The translations under genes were made by a program, and so were the position numbers. A DNA stretch of 64,000 nucleotides from Diphasiastrum complanatum (taxonomy: Eukaryota; Streptophyta; Lycopodiopsida; Lycopodiales; Lycopodiaceae): contig CM055106.1 in NCBI GenBank assembly GCA_029204225.1, forward strand, positions 41,186,368 through 41,250,367, in the 5' to 3' direction. Shown piece after piece: positions 1 through 12,100 of this stretch; position 1 is the stretch's first letter; each line of letters starts with the position of its first letter. The notes beneath the pieces were generated by a model, which was not told where the DNA came from, searched no databases, and saw only the letters and a program-made list of their open reading frames with translations.

Positions 1-860
1 TGAGAAGTTTGTAAATATTTTTGGATCCTTTGGTATGCATAAGAAGTGAAGATCAGCCAGGGGATCCATCATAGCATCACCCTCACCATATCCATGATAA
101 GATCTCTTTGGTAGAGATCTCTTGCCAATGCCTTTGAAGAGTGCTCCACTAATATGCCACTATGATCCTTGATGATTATCTTTGCTTTGAAAGTTCCACT
201 TGCATGATGGATGCACCATAAATAAAAAAATCTGAGGCTTCCAAGCCTCATAAGGATCATGGAGATCAAGATCATAAGATGTGCAACAATGATGATTATC
301 AAGATTATGCTTTCTAGCTTGACTAGTCCACATACAATGAACTATATCCATGATGGATCTAATCTTGATATCAAAGACTATCTTGATCTTTTTTAGGCTA
401 GTTACTCTCTCAAGTATGTAAGTTTCCACTTTGGATGCTTCACTTAATCTCAAGAGGAGTTTACAATTTGCCTTAAAACATGTGAAAACATGATTTTCAA
501 AAAAGTGAGTACCAAGCTCAATCTTGTTCTTACTAGAACCAAGAGCATACTTTTGAAAATACAATATCTTGCTTTCAAAAATTATTGGAAACACATCTAA
601 GTCAATAATGAAAAGAAACATGTCCATACCATAAGCATCATACAAAACTAGTATAGCTTTTCTTGAACTTTGAGTTCCAAAAAATTCAATGAAGCAAGAT
701 AGCATTTCAAGCAAAGGAAGAGAAGCATATATGAATGTGTTGTAGTAGATACAACATGAAAGATGCCCCTCTTTGCCATGTAAGGGGAGCCATAAAGACT
801 CAACCATGCATCTTGAAGAACTTCTTGAAATCATATGAAGAAGAAACTCCTCCTCACACA
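1..860. other. No supported gene; unassigned repeat-like DNA
   Basis: No protein family is recognisable here. A long minus-strand open frame (about 867 to 160) exists, but it matches nothing I know and overlaps the start of the Copia reverse transcriptase on the other strand. It may be residue of the element into which the downstream plus-strand Copia inserted. Confidence 0.3.
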
Positions 861-861
861 T

Positions 862-2278
862 TGGCATTTCGGATTGGTTGCAAGTGGGTATTTCGGATCA
901 AGTTCAATCATGATGGCACCATCAACAAGCATAAAGCAAGATTATGTGCCAAAGGATTTGCTCAAATCCATGGTCTTGATTATGAGGAGACCTTTGCACC
1001 CATTGCAAAGATGGTGACAATAAGAATTCTTATTTCTCTTGCTTGTTTTTTCAAGTGGAAGGTGTTCCAATTAGATGTATCCAATGCTTTTCTAAATGGT
1101 TATCTTGAGGAGGAGATCTATATGGAACAACCTCAAGGATGAGTCCAAAGTGTGCTTGCTCTTCAAAAGTCTTTATGGACTCAAGCAAGCACCAAGATCA
1201 TGGTATTCAAGACTTAACTCTTTTCTTATCTCACTAGGATTTACTCTTAGTGACTATGATCCTTCCATGTATCTAAAGTTTGTTGATAGCAATATTGTCA
1301 TTCTTCTAATTTATGTTGATGACATTATTCTTTTTCGAAGTTGTATCAAGCTAGTTGATGAAACCAAGCTAGCACTTGGATGTGAGTTTAAAATGCAAGA
1401 TCTAGGAGAGATACATTACATCCTAGGCCTAGAAATTGATTTTTATGAAAATCATGTCTTTATATGCCAATCTAGATATGCTCACTCTATGTTGAAAAAA
1501 TTCCATATGGAAAATTCTAAGAGCATAGATACTCCAATGGAGCAAATTGTAAAAGATCCTAATAAAGGTGATGAAAGATCCTTTGAGGACATCACACTTT
1601 TTTAGGAGTCTTGTAGGCTCCTTGATTTGGCTTACCATTACTAGGCCCGATCTTAGTTTTTGTGTGCACAAATTGAGTCAATTTATGCAAGATCCTAAGA
1701 TCCATCATGGGAAGATGGCCAAGAGGATTCTAAGATATGTATCTTCATCTTGTGATTATGTTCTACTCTATAAAAGTGAAGATCTATCCATTATTGGCTA
1801 CTCGGATTTGGACTTTGCAAGTGACAAGATGGATCGAAAGTCTATTAGTGCATACACTATCTTTCTTGGAGGCAATCTAATATCTTGGCTTTCCAAAAAG
1901 CAAGATACTATATCTCTCTCTTCATGTGAGACCGAGTACAAAGCACTCACTACAACTACCAAAGAAGTGCTTTGGATCAAGAGGTTATTAATGGAACTAA
2001 AGTGCATCAAGGAGGATGATCTACCAATGATCAAGTGTGATAACATCTCGGCCCAAGCTCTTGCCAATAATCCCATATTTCATGCAAGAAGCAAGCACAT
2101 AGAAGTGGCACACCATTTTGTGAGAGAAAAGCTTATTGGAGGAGAAATCTATTTGGAGCATGTCAACTCGTCCTCTTGTATTGCCGATCTACTCACCAAG
2201 CCTTTGAGCAAAAGTGCTTTCATCAAGCATAGATCTAATCTTGGAGTTATATCAAGATCAATGCTCAAATCTTCATAG
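862..2278 (+). pseudogene. Copia (family A) reverse transcriptase and RNase H, frameshifted
   Basis: This is the 3' half of a Copia pol. The reading starts around GCKWVFRIK with the RT block KARLCAKGF, then LDVSNAFLNG, then the catalytic YVDD near 1312-1323. The C-terminal half carries the Copia RNase H signatures SLSSCETEY and DLLTKPL, with the usual CDN and ARSKHIEV blocks. A frameshift near 1140 separates the first RT block from SLYGLKQAPRSW, and another near 1600 separates RT from RNase H, so three frames are needed and the copy cannot make a continuous polyprotein. Gag, protease and integrase are absent upstream. It runs directly into a polypurine tract and 3' LTR. Family identity is firm; it is inactive as read. 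Confidence 0.93.
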
Positions 2279-2285
2279 ATAATTT

Positions 2286-2296
2286 TTGAGGAGTGT
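2286..2296 (+). promoter_or_regulatory. Polypurine tract before the family A 3' LTR
   Basis: The short run TTTGAGGAGTG lies just after the RNase H stop and immediately before the LTR start TGAAGAATTG. The same tract precedes the family B LTR at about 39,600, which supports its role as the plus-strand priming site. Confidence 0.6.
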
Positions 2297-3031
2297 GAAG
2301 AATTGAAAAAGATTATCTATGTTAGATATAGGGGTCTTATGTTTTTTACATCAAGCATCTAGGTGTAGGAGGTTGATAGGAATAATTTTGGCATAGATGG
2401 CAAATTATGCATTTCCACTTGTAATGCCACTATTGAGCCAAAATAGAGTAAGAGGCTAAACACTTGCTAATTAGAGTGTAGACAAGTGTAAAGTTTTTGT
2501 TTGATGAATTCCAAGAGGTCCAATAGGATATAGAGGTGGAACCTTGTGAGGTCCAATAGGAAATTGAGGTGTGCTTGAATATAGTCCAATAGAATTAAGA
2601 GGTGCATAGATCAATGAACCAATAGGATCAAGAGGTGACAAAATATGGTCCAATCATAATTAAACATAGTGGTAGCTCGTGGACCTACTAGTATCATTGT
2701 ACTCCTCATTTTGAAGTCAATTGATTTGGTGATTTCATGGATTTTGTGAGTTATTGGATTTCTAGCTTTCTCTCTCTACCCGAGAGCTCTTGATGCATTT
2801 TCTCTCTCTACCCAAGAAGAGCAGCTTGTTTTTACTTAGATTATTTTTTGAATACTTCCCACACCTGTGAGTGAGAGTTGGAACTGATTGAATGCATGTA
2901 GTAGTGTGTTTTTGCCATAGGATTCAAGATTGATCTTGAATCTCAATCTAGTCTTGATCTTGGTGCATCTACACACCTTAGGATATCACAAGTACATGTA
3001 GTGGACAGTCCACACGTGTGAAATTCAACAA
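2297..3031 (+). repeat. 3' LTR of Copia family A
   Basis: About 735 bp, beginning TGAAGAATTG after the polypurine tract and ending AATTCAACA. Its last ~40 bp, including a CACACGTGTG palindrome at 3011-3020, recur in inverted orientation at 5184-5229. There the same terminus is followed by a tRNA primer-binding site, which confirms it as an LTR end. The base after the terminal CA (3032) is already inside an opposing Copia copy. Confidence 0.75.
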
Positions 3032-4427
3032 TAAGGAATAATCATACACCATAATACTTGAAGAGAGAAGATATGTGCATCTTGTGTGATCATCCTCCTT
3101 TGAAATATTGGACATATAAGAAACATCAAGAGAGTTTGCACTCTCACTTGGATCCAATTTGTAGGTGCCTTCAAATCTTGATCCATATGCAAGGATCTCA
3201 CCATCCTTCTTGATCACACAATTGTCAATATTGAAATTGACATCAAAGCCACTATCAAGAAGTTGGCCAACACTTAAGATGTTCTTTGTGAGCTTTGGGA
3301 CAAAAAGAACATTGTTGAGAAAGAGATCTTTAGAAGATGAAAGCTTCAAGGGAATAGTCCCTACTCCTTCAATATTGCACTCATGCTTACTTGCAAAGTA
3401 TATGGTCTTCTTGACTCCATCATAAGGCAAAATAGATGAAAAAAAGTGCTTGGAGCCACACATATGTGAAGATGCTCCACTATCAATATACCATGAGTCA
3501 TCCTTGTTGAAGATGGAAGAGGAGAAGCTTGATGCCATAAAAGAGCCTTCTCCATCACTTGCAATATATCTTCTTTCTCATTGGTGATGTTGGCATGATT
3601 GAGTTGATTCTTCTTCTTGAAGCAATTGGTGGCATAATGGCCTTTCTTGCCACAATAAAAGCACTTGATCTTCTTCTTCTTGAGATTTGAAGTAGAAGCA
3701 TGAGAGGTATCCTCCTCCTCCTCTCCATCTTGGTCTTTAGCTTTGTCATTAGAGAAGTGATGGTGTTGCTTCTTACTCCTCTCTTTGTGCTTGGCAAATA
3801 GAACTTTGCCATCATCATGATTGAGTGATAGCTTGTCCATCCTCAAGAGTTTGTACTCTTGTCTTGATTCTTCATAAATAAGCACACTTTGAAGGGCCTC
3901 CAAACTTGGTAGCTCCTCCTTAATGGCATAGGATTGGACAAGGTTGTCATATTCTCTCTCAAGCCATTGAGAATGACTTGGACTAGCTCACTTTGATTGA
4001 TTGAGTCACCAATACATGCAAGCTCCCTATGAATATCCTTGACTCTCAAAACATAATTAGATGCACTCTCATCACTCTTTTGACTACTTTGGAATATTTG
4101 ATTTCTAAGAGTGAGGAGCCTAGAGGTGTTCTTAGCCTCATAGATGGACTTGAGACAATCCCAAGCTTCCTTGGATGTAGAACAATCACCAATCTCCCTC
4201 AATATCTCATTAGAGACATTCATCTTAATGTAGTGAGGAACCATCCTAGCTCTCTTCTTGTATTTTTGTACTTTTTGAAGGACTTGAGGCTCCTCCTCAA
4301 TCGCAAGTACAATGTCCATCACATCTTGGAGTATTAAGATGGACTCCATCCTCAACTTCCATATTGAATAATTGGAAGTAGACAATCTCTCACTTGGTTG
4401 CAACAAGTATGAACTCATTGAAGTCAT
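3032..4427 (-). pseudogene. Copia (family A) gag and aspartic protease, minus strand
   Basis: Read leftward from an ATG at 4427, the gag begins with the Copia N-terminal pattern SERLSTSNYSIWKLRMES and keeps SELVQVILNGL. A frameshift near 3,900 leads into a lysine-rich stretch and a CCHC zinc knuckle (CFYCGKKGHYATNC, about 3,610-3,660). A further shift leads to the protease with WYIDSGASSHM (active-site DSG, near 3,490) and NVLFVPKLTKNILSVGQL. Coding similarity stops exactly at 3032, where an opposite-facing LTR terminus begins. It is therefore the 5' half of an element interrupted or truncated in protease. The upstream leader and primer-binding site are intact at 5172-5183. Confidence 0.9.
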
Positions 4428-5171
4428 GTAAAGTGAAGATAAATAAAAGTGATGAACAAAAAATGTTGCTTCTCTCTCACTATGGGATCCAATAATGGTG
4501 TGCTACCATCTCCTATGCAAGATCTTGCAACAAACTATGAGATGATTCTCACTAGCTATCTCAATCTCTCCAAAACTAGATCTACTTCACATCAAACGAT
4601 GGAGAATGGGCAAAGTTAGGATCAAACACTCTTAGCATGTGTGAAATACACTAAGAAACCAAATTTGACTCAAATACAATGATATTGCATGAAACAAAAT
4701 GGCTAAGATCTCAAAACAATTTCTAGATCACAATAGATGAGATTGGTAAGCATTCAACTGTGATTCTGGATCAAACAAGCAATCTCTTGACCAAACCAAA
4801 TGTGTCCAACCAGGTTTAGGTGCCCTACCTAACCCTCTTCAAAAGCTTATAACTTTTGATTGGCTCAACCAAATGGAATGAAACTGATTACATCAAAAAC
4901 TAGACAAAAATAGCTTCAAAACAAGCTATCTAGCAAGATTTTTGGATCAAACATGAAAGAGAACTCCCAAACTGAAATTGGATGTTCCTCACACGTGTTT
5001 GAGCACCTGATTCCGTACAGTACCAGGTCAGACCCAATCAATGTCCTTTTGATCTCTTTTGATCCAGAATTGAACAAGATAGCTAGAAAAATGGGCCTTG
5101 ACAATTTCTAGCTCAAGATTGATGAATAGTTTTCACTCAAATGGATAAAAATGCATGGTAACCTTAGGTAG

Positions 5172-5183
5172 GCTCTGATACCA
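5172..5183 (-). promoter_or_regulatory. tRNA-iMet primer-binding site (Copia A)
   Basis: On the minus strand the sequence is TGGTATCAGAGC, the standard plant Copia minus-strand primer site complementary to the 3' end of initiator methionine tRNA. It directly follows the LTR terminus AATTCAACA and lies about 750 bp upstream of the gag ATG. Confidence 0.85.
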
Positions 5184-5229
5184 TGTTGAATTCACACATG
5201 TGGACTGTCCACAACATGTACTTGTGATG
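5184..5229 (-). repeat. Truncated 5' LTR end of Copia A
   Basis: About 45 bp matching the last bases of the 2297-3031 LTR in reverse complement, including CACACATGTG at 5193-5202. The remainder of the LTR has been lost or replaced at about 5230. Confidence 0.7.
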
Positions 5230-5467
5230 CACAAGCAAACCTCATCGCAGAAGGAGCAAAGCTAATGACTCAGACAATGAGTGTGATAAATTCACATATG
5301 CAACTGACAGAGAAAAGATGAGTGTGGCCCTCATGGCCTTCATTGAAGAGTCTACATCGTCTAAGATGATCGAGAGAGATGAAAGAGAAACCAAGGAAGA
5401 TGTCTTGAAGGAAAAGTACATGAAGATCGACAAGTGCCTGCATCACTGTAAAGAGAAATTCAAACTC

Positions 5468-5961
5468 TGTCATGCCCATGACTGGTCTCGGGTAGCATGT
5501 CCACGCTAGGGACCGGTAGACCAACAACCCGTAAGTTAATTGTGACTATAAGGGAATTGGGGCCCTTATGTGTACATGGTCATAATCAATGGTTGTAAGC
5601 CTAAACACATGGTGGTGGAGTTGGTATGGGTCTATCAGTGAGTCATTAGGGAACTGGATGACATGGCCTAGTTAGGTTGGAGAGGTGTCCAGTGAGGTGC
5701 CACAGTGCACTACTAGTCATGCATGGGCCTTGGAGGGTATAAATATACCTGCTAGGCTCTCACTAGTGTATGCTTGATTTGTGATGAGTAGCTACATGTT
5801 GCTGGTGTGACTCCTCTTTCCATGACTCTGATTGATCCATAGCTTGGGGGCTAGATCCGTACGATCTAGGTTTGGTTGGGTTGGTTAACCTCCACCGGTT
5901 TCCATGTGTTGTTGTTTTGTATGGTATGCTTAGGCTAGAATCCTGTTGTGAGGACTTTATA
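5468..5961 (+). repeat. Chromovirus LTR followed by primer-binding site
   Basis: It starts TGTCATGCCCATGACTGG. The same start follows the polypurine tract of the minus-strand chromovirus at 16,828, so this is the LTR 5' end. The end is set by a TGGTATCAGAGC primer site at 5963-5974. An internal segment (about 5,650-5,955) recurs at 20,780-21,090. A TATA-like stretch, GGGTATAAATATAC, lies near 5,735. The LTR is about 490 bp. Confidence 0.75.
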
Positions 5962-5962
5962 T

Positions 5963-6600
5963 TGGTATCAGAGCTGGTCTAAGCAGGATTTACCATTGAA
6001 AGTGCTGAGTGAAAATCTCGACGTTTTTTTGAGAATCTGATAGAGTAAGCAACAAAACGGTCGAATTGTGAAATTTTCTTCTCGTTGGATTTTTCGAATT
6101 GCAATCGATTGTGTGGTATGTGCACTACTAGGCTCACAATTGGTTGGTTTTTGTGCTTTTTGAATTAGTTTTTTGGAAGGAATTCTGTGTCAATTCTGTT
6201 ATTGCCGATTACTTTGTGGTTAGCATTTTTGTAAAAGCAACAGTTACTTATTGGTTGGCTGGTTCTTTTACTACAGTTTCTTATTCTTCTTAAAAAACGG
6301 TTATTGTATTTGGAATGTTGTCTTTTGTCTGTTTGGAAGCCGGTTTAGTTTTAAATCGGTGGAAATAGGCTGTGATAGAAGCAAAAGTACTCTGATTTGT
6401 TGGTTGTTGAGTGTTGGTGATGATTTACAGGTTTGCATGGCTGCTTACTGTGGTTTTCCAACAACCTAACGGTTGTTTGCAGGGTCAGGAGCTTGTAAAA
6501 CCATTCTGGAGAGTGGTTGGATTCAAATCTGATGACAATTTGTTAAGTAATTGTGATAGCCTACAAAACTAGGTTTTTTGGAAAATTTTGGCAGCATAAC
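5963..6600 (+). other. Primer-binding site and leader of a chromovirus, no gag retained
   Basis: TGGTATCAGAGC at 5963-5974 is followed by a T-rich leader with no recognisable gag. The downstream part of this element has been lost. Nothing else is identifiable up to the (CT)n tract at 6,861. Confidence 0.55.
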
Positions 6601-6856
6601 TGCTATTTTTTAGGCACAGTGAAGCAAAACCCTGCAAAATCTTGTATTAAAATATTGATTATGCTAGAAACAAGTTCATACAAGTAAAGCAATCTGTAAA
6701 TCACGAAACAGCAGACATATGTGCCTTGCTACTTCCTACTGCTAAAAGGTTGAAAACTGTGAATAATATGCTGGAAGTTCTGTAAGTTGAGATGCTCCCA
6801 AAACGCCCATAACACCGACATTTAGTGTCTGGAATGGTGAGGAGGGTGGGCGCTGA

Positions 6857-6967
<111 letters not shown>

Positions 6968-7571
6968 GGATCCAGAGCTCTGGATTCGGCCGCGAAGTAG
7001 TCCGAGACCTCCTCGTTGCCTGAGGCCGTGTGGAGAGGAGAAAAGTTGATTGGGGGGGGGGGGGGGGGGTTAGGTGGCCCCAAACTCAAAGTTTAATTTT
7101 TAAAACTTGGAGATTGGCATGCAAGTGGGGGGTAAGATGGGGTTGGGAGAGGCCAAATTTTGGCATTTGGAGTTTTTTAACTTGTGAATTTCTTGCTCGT
7201 AGTAGGTTTTTTCAGTTTTAAGAACTGATATTTTAATTTTGCAGTTATTATATAAGCTAGTAGTTGTTAATGGATTTTCGGTGCAGTGACATTTTTATTC
7301 CGGTTTATATTGCTTAGTACCCATTTGTCGATTCATTGGTTGTAAATGAGAGCACAAATGGTCTGTAAATGGTTTTTGTAGACATTGCTTGGTTCAGTAA
7401 CAATTATACCCGCAATGAATGCATAAACTAAACATTATGCACAAAGCAATTGGACACAACGATTTCCAAAGCAAATGATGTTTCATCTTTTATGACTCTA
7501 TTCAAACTATTACAAAAATAGTTATCCAATGAAATTGCTTTATCAACAACAAATGTAGATTTCAAAGTATC

Positions 7572-8300
7572 TCATTTCATTGTCTTGGCATACAAAGTAA
7601 TAAACACCATGACTCTTAAAGGTAAGAAACAAGTCACCTCATGTCTACTAATACTTACCAAAAAGTATTCAAAGATAGTAGACTCTCCAATGCTCACCAC
7701 CCTTGCAAAATGCACATTTGAATGGACAATTTGCATGCAATTTGATGACTCGGCCATTGTCATTGAGGACTCCCTTGGAACTCTCATGATTTGAGGCTGA
7801 TCCTCAAGATCTTCCTCCTTTTGATGCTCCTCCTCAATGCAAGCAACATCACACTTTGCCAAGATCTCCTCCTTTGCCAAGCTCATTCTTTCAAAAGAAA
7901 CACTAGCCTCCAACTTATACAATCTTCCATGTTTAAATCCCTTTGCAATGCAAACATCATTTTTTAAGATGAAGAAAACACCGTGCTTAAAGTGGACATC
8001 CAAACCACTTTCTAAGAGTAGACCAACACTAAGCATATTCTTGGTGATTGATGGTACATAAAGGACATTTTCTAGATCCATGCATTTTGAGGATTCTAGA
8101 CACAAAGAGATGGTGCCAACACCATCTATCCTACACTCTTCATCATTTGCAGTAAAGACAAACTTTTTAGCATCATTGAATGAGTGTAAGGTTGAGAAAA
8201 ACTTCTTTTGACAAGACATGTGGGAGCTAGCCCCACTGTCGATCCACCAATTGTCTCTTGAATTGCTATTGCTTGTTGGTGAGGATGTAGATGCCATCAA
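7572..8300 (-). pseudogene. Copia (family B) protease region, unit 1
   Basis: Reading leftward, the frame opens with NWWIDSGASSHMS (active-site DSG), then CRIDGVGTISLCLESSKCM and NVLYVPSITKNMLSVGLLLESG. This is the Copia aspartic protease and the start of the pre-integrase region. It ends in family-specific sequence without integrase, so pol is truncated here. The near-identical copy lies at 9924-10650 and a third at 38,140-38,897. Confidence 0.9.
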
Positions 8301-8313
8301 GAATACATCTACT

Positions 8314-9019
8314 TCATCCTCCTCCTCCTCCTTTGCAAGGTTTCCTTTTTGTGTCCTCCTCCACTTGTGCTCTTAGCCTCTTGTAGCATTCAGATGCATA
8401 ATGCCCCTTCTTTCCACAAAAGAAGCATTTCTGCTTTGACTTGTCCTTTGAGGTTGATGCATCATCCTCTTCTTTGGCCTCCTTTGGATGTTTCTTCTTT
8501 CCATTGGTCTTCTTTTTGCCCTTGATTGAGAAATTGGCTTTCTCATCACCATCCTGCAAAGACAAGGAACTCATCCTAGATTTTGCATGGAGCATCCTAC
8601 ACTCTTCAGCCACTAATACACTGTGAAGTTTTTCTATAGTTGGCAAAGTGTCTTGGATGGCAAAACTTTCGACCAAATTTGCAAAGTCATCTCCTAGACC
8701 ATTAAGAACAATTTGTACAAGCTCTCCATCATGAATCTTCTCTCCAATGGAAGCCAACTCCATATTTAGAGACTTGATTCTGAGTACATAATCATGTGCA
8801 CTCTCCTCACTTCTCCTCATGCTTTGCAAAATTTGATTTCTAAGCATAAGAACTCTAGAAGTGTTGCTAGACTCATAGATTGATTTTAAAGACTCCAAGC
8901 CTCTTTAGCACTAGTACAAGCTGATACTTTTCTCAACAAATCATTGCTCACATTCATCTTCACACAATGAAGTGCAAGCCTAGATCTCTTCTTGTATCTA
9001 GCTAACTCATGTGCACCTA
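8314..9019 (-). pseudogene. Copia (family B) gag, 5'-truncated, unit 1
   Basis: Gag core with SLKSIYESSNTSRVLMLRNQ, DYVLRIKSLNMEL and GELVQIVLNGLGDDFANL, followed by a basic linker and a CCHC knuckle (CFFCGKKGHYASEC, near 8,400-8,440). The first ~90 residues present in unit 2 are missing: similarity stops near 9,019, where unrelated DNA precedes the second (CT)n tract. A small frame break near 8,900 separates the N-terminal piece. Confidence 0.9.
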
Positions 9020-9152
9020 GAGGTTAGAAAAAGAGTGTAGAACAATAGTGAATCTGTATAGTAAATTGTGAACGCAACGATCAGATCACAATACAATCAC
9101 GTTGATAAACACGTGATCCTACTTATAGATACAAAACAATTGCTACATTTTG

Positions 9153-9320
<168 letters not shown>

Positions 9321-9923
9321 GGATCCAGAGCTCTGGATTCGGCCGCGAAGTAGTCCGAGACCTCCTCGTTGCCTGAGGCCGTGTGGAGAGGAGAAAAGTT
9401 GATTGGGGGGGGGGGGGGGGGTTAGGTGGCCCCAAACTCAAAGTTTAATTTTTAAAACTTGGAGATTGGCATGCAAGTGGGGGGTAAGATGGGGTTGGGA
9501 GAGGCCAAATTTTGGCATTTGGAGTTTTTTAACTTGTGAATTTCTTGCTCGTAGTAGGTTTTTTCAGTTTTAAGAACTGATATTTTAATTTTGCAGTTAT
9601 TATATAAGCTAGTAGTTGTTAATGGATTTTCGGTGCAGTGACATTTTTATTCCGGTTTATATTGCTTAGTACCCATTTGTCGATTCATTGGTTGTAAATG
9701 AGAGCACAAATGGTCTGTAAATGGTTTTTGTAGACATTGCTTGGTTCAGTAACAATTATACCCGCAATGAATGCATAAACTAAACATTATGCACAAAGCA
9801 ATTGGACACAACGATTTCCAAAGCAAATGATGTTTCATCTTTTATGACTCTATTCAAACTATTACAAAAATAGTTATCCAATGAAATTGCTTTATCAACA
9901 ACAAATGTAGATTTCAAAGTATC

Positions 9924-10650
9924 TCATTTCATTGTCTTGGCATACAAAGTAATAAACACCATGACTCTTAAAGGTAAGAAACAAGTCACCTCATGTCTAC
10001 TAATACTTACCAAAAAGTATTCAAAGATAGTAGAATCTCCAATGCTCACCACCCTTGCAAAATGCACATTTGAATGGACAATTTGCATGCAATTTGATGA
10101 CTCGGCCAATGTCATTGAGGACTCCCTTGGAACTCTCATGCTTTGAGTCTGATTTTCAAGATCTTCCTCCTTTTGATGCTCCTCCTCAATGCAAGCAAGA
10201 TCACACTTTTCCAAGATCTCCTCTTGCGTGATCTCCTACTTTGCCAAGCTCATTCTTTCAAAAGCAACAATAGCTTCCAACTTAAACAATCTTTCATGTT
10301 TAAATCCCTTTGCAATGCAAACATCATTCTTCAAGATGAAGCAAACACCATGCTTAAAGTGGACATCCAAACCACTTTCTAAGAGTAGACCAACACTAAG
10401 CATATTCTTGGTGATTGATGGTACATAAAGAACATTTTTTAGATCCATGCATTTTGAGGATTCTAGACACAAAGAGATGGTGCCAACACCATCTATCCTA
10501 CACTCTTCATCATTTGCAGTAAAGACAAACTTCTTAGCAGCATTTAAAGAGTGTAAGGTTGAGAAAAAGTCCTTTTCACAAGACATGTGGGAGCTAGCCC
10601 CATTGTTGATCCACCAATTGTCTCTTGAATTGCTATTGCTTGTTGGTGAG
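9924..10650 (-). pseudogene. Copia (family B) protease region, unit 2
   Basis: Second copy of the family B protease, with VLYVPSITKNMLSVGLLLESG and the C-terminal region shared with unit 1. The active-site segment around 10,600 reads NWWINNGASSHMS, so the catalytic Asp of the DSG triad is replaced by Asn. There is also an in-frame stop near 10,235. Inactive. Confidence 0.85.
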
Positions 10651-10739
10651 GATGTAGATGCATCAAGAATACATCTACTTCATCCTCCTCCTCCTCCTTT
10701 GCAAGGTTTCCTTGTTTGTCCTCCTCCACTTGTGCTCTT

Positions 10740-11527
10740 AGCCTCTTGTAGCATTTAGATGCATAATGCCCCTTCCTTCCACAAAAGAAGCATTTCTGCT
10801 TTGACTTGTCCTTTGAGCTTGATGCATCATCCTCTTATTTGGCCTCCTTTGGATGCTTCTTCTTTCCATTGGTCTTCCTTGTGCCCTTGAATGAGAAATT
10901 GGCTTTCTCATCACCATCCTGCAAAGACAAGGAACTCATCCTAGATTTTTCATAGAGCATCCTACACCCTTCAGCCACTAATACACTGTGAAGTTTTTCT
11001 ATAGTTGGCAAAGTGTCTTGGATGGCAAAACTTTGGACCAAATTTGCAAAGTCATCTCCTAGACCATTAAGGACAATTTGTACAAGCTCTCCATCATGAA
11101 TCTTCTCTCCAATGGAAGCCAACTCCCTATTTAGAGACTTGATTCTAAGTACATAATCCTGTGCACTCTCCTCACTTATCCTCATGCTTTGCAAAATCTG
11201 ATTTCTAAGCATGAGTACTCTTGAAGTATTACTAGATTCATAGATTGATTTTAAAGACTCCCAAGCCTCTTCAGCACTAGTACATGCTGATACTTCTCTC
11301 AACAAATCATTGCTCACATTCATCTTCACACAATGAAGTGCAAGCCTAGATCTCTTCTTGTATCTAGCTAACTCCTTTACACCTAGAGGTTCATCTTCAT
11401 CTTCAATCAAGAACTCATAAAGGTCTTGGAGCACCAAGAGTGACTCCATCCTAACCTTCCAGATAACATAATTTGTAGAATTCAATCTCTCACTAGCTTC
11501 TAGAAGGTATGCTCCAGCAGATCCCAT
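10740..11527 (-). pseudogene. Copia (family B) gag with natural start, unit 2
   Basis: The ATG at 11,527 begins MGSAGAYLLEASERLNS, the same start as the family B remnant at 24,751. Gag core motifs follow: TNYVIWKVRMESLL, AEEAWESLKSIYESSNTSRV and GELVQIVLNGLGDDFANL. An in-frame stop at about 10,835 lies just before the CCHC knuckle (CFFCGRKGHYAS, near 10,750-10,800), in which the last Cys is still readable. Apart from that stop the gag is nearly full length. Confidence 0.9.
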
Positions 11528-12100
11528 CTTACGAGTGACTTCTACAAACAAGAAATATATTTGATTGACTTGAAACTCACAAAGGTCTCACACTTGCAGT
11601 GTTTCACTCAAATTTAATTTCTAATCCAGCAAATGGACTTATAATCACAGTTCTATCACTCTCTCACAAAGCTGGAATGAAGATAAGATGAAGTGAAAAC
11701 TACTTTCAAACAAATCTTGCCAAGAAATGGATTTGATTGTCACTAAAGTCTCTCTCTTGTAGTGTTTCACTCAAATTAGATTTCTAATCCAACAAATGGA
11801 CTTATAATCTCAGTTCTAGCACTCCCTCACAAAGTCGGAATGAAGATAAGATGATGTGAAATCTACTTACGATCAAATCTTGTCAATTTTGGCTATTTTT
11901 GGACAATAACATGACTAAATCTCCCTCACACTTTTGGATGTACTTTCAAGACCTGTAAAACAAGTTTAGAGGACCTAATTTCAGCCTAGATTAATTATAT
12001 ATTATGACCCTATGTCAAATCTAATCAATGGCACTCAATCTTAGTAGCTTATCCTAAGATTTCCACCAAAAAATACATCAAAAGCTCACAAATTGAATTT
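11528..12100 (-). other. Copia B leader
   Basis: Non-coding DNA between gag and LTR. It contains a diverged internal direct repeat (about 11,580-11,700 and 11,750-11,870, both with CAGTTCTA-C-CACTC and a GGAATGAAGATAAGATGA-type block). It matches 24,185-24,740 in reverse complement. I could not find a clear primer-binding site. Confidence 0.55.

Noticed and set aside
160-867. 235-codon minus-strand open frame
   Set aside because: No motif, no ATG context I trust, and it overlaps the start of a certain Copia reverse transcriptase on the other strand.
5242-5466. Small gene upstream of the chromovirus LTR (KMSVALMAFIEESTSSKM frame)
   Set aside because: May be a gag linker remnant, but there is no diagnostic motif and the frame runs into the LTR.
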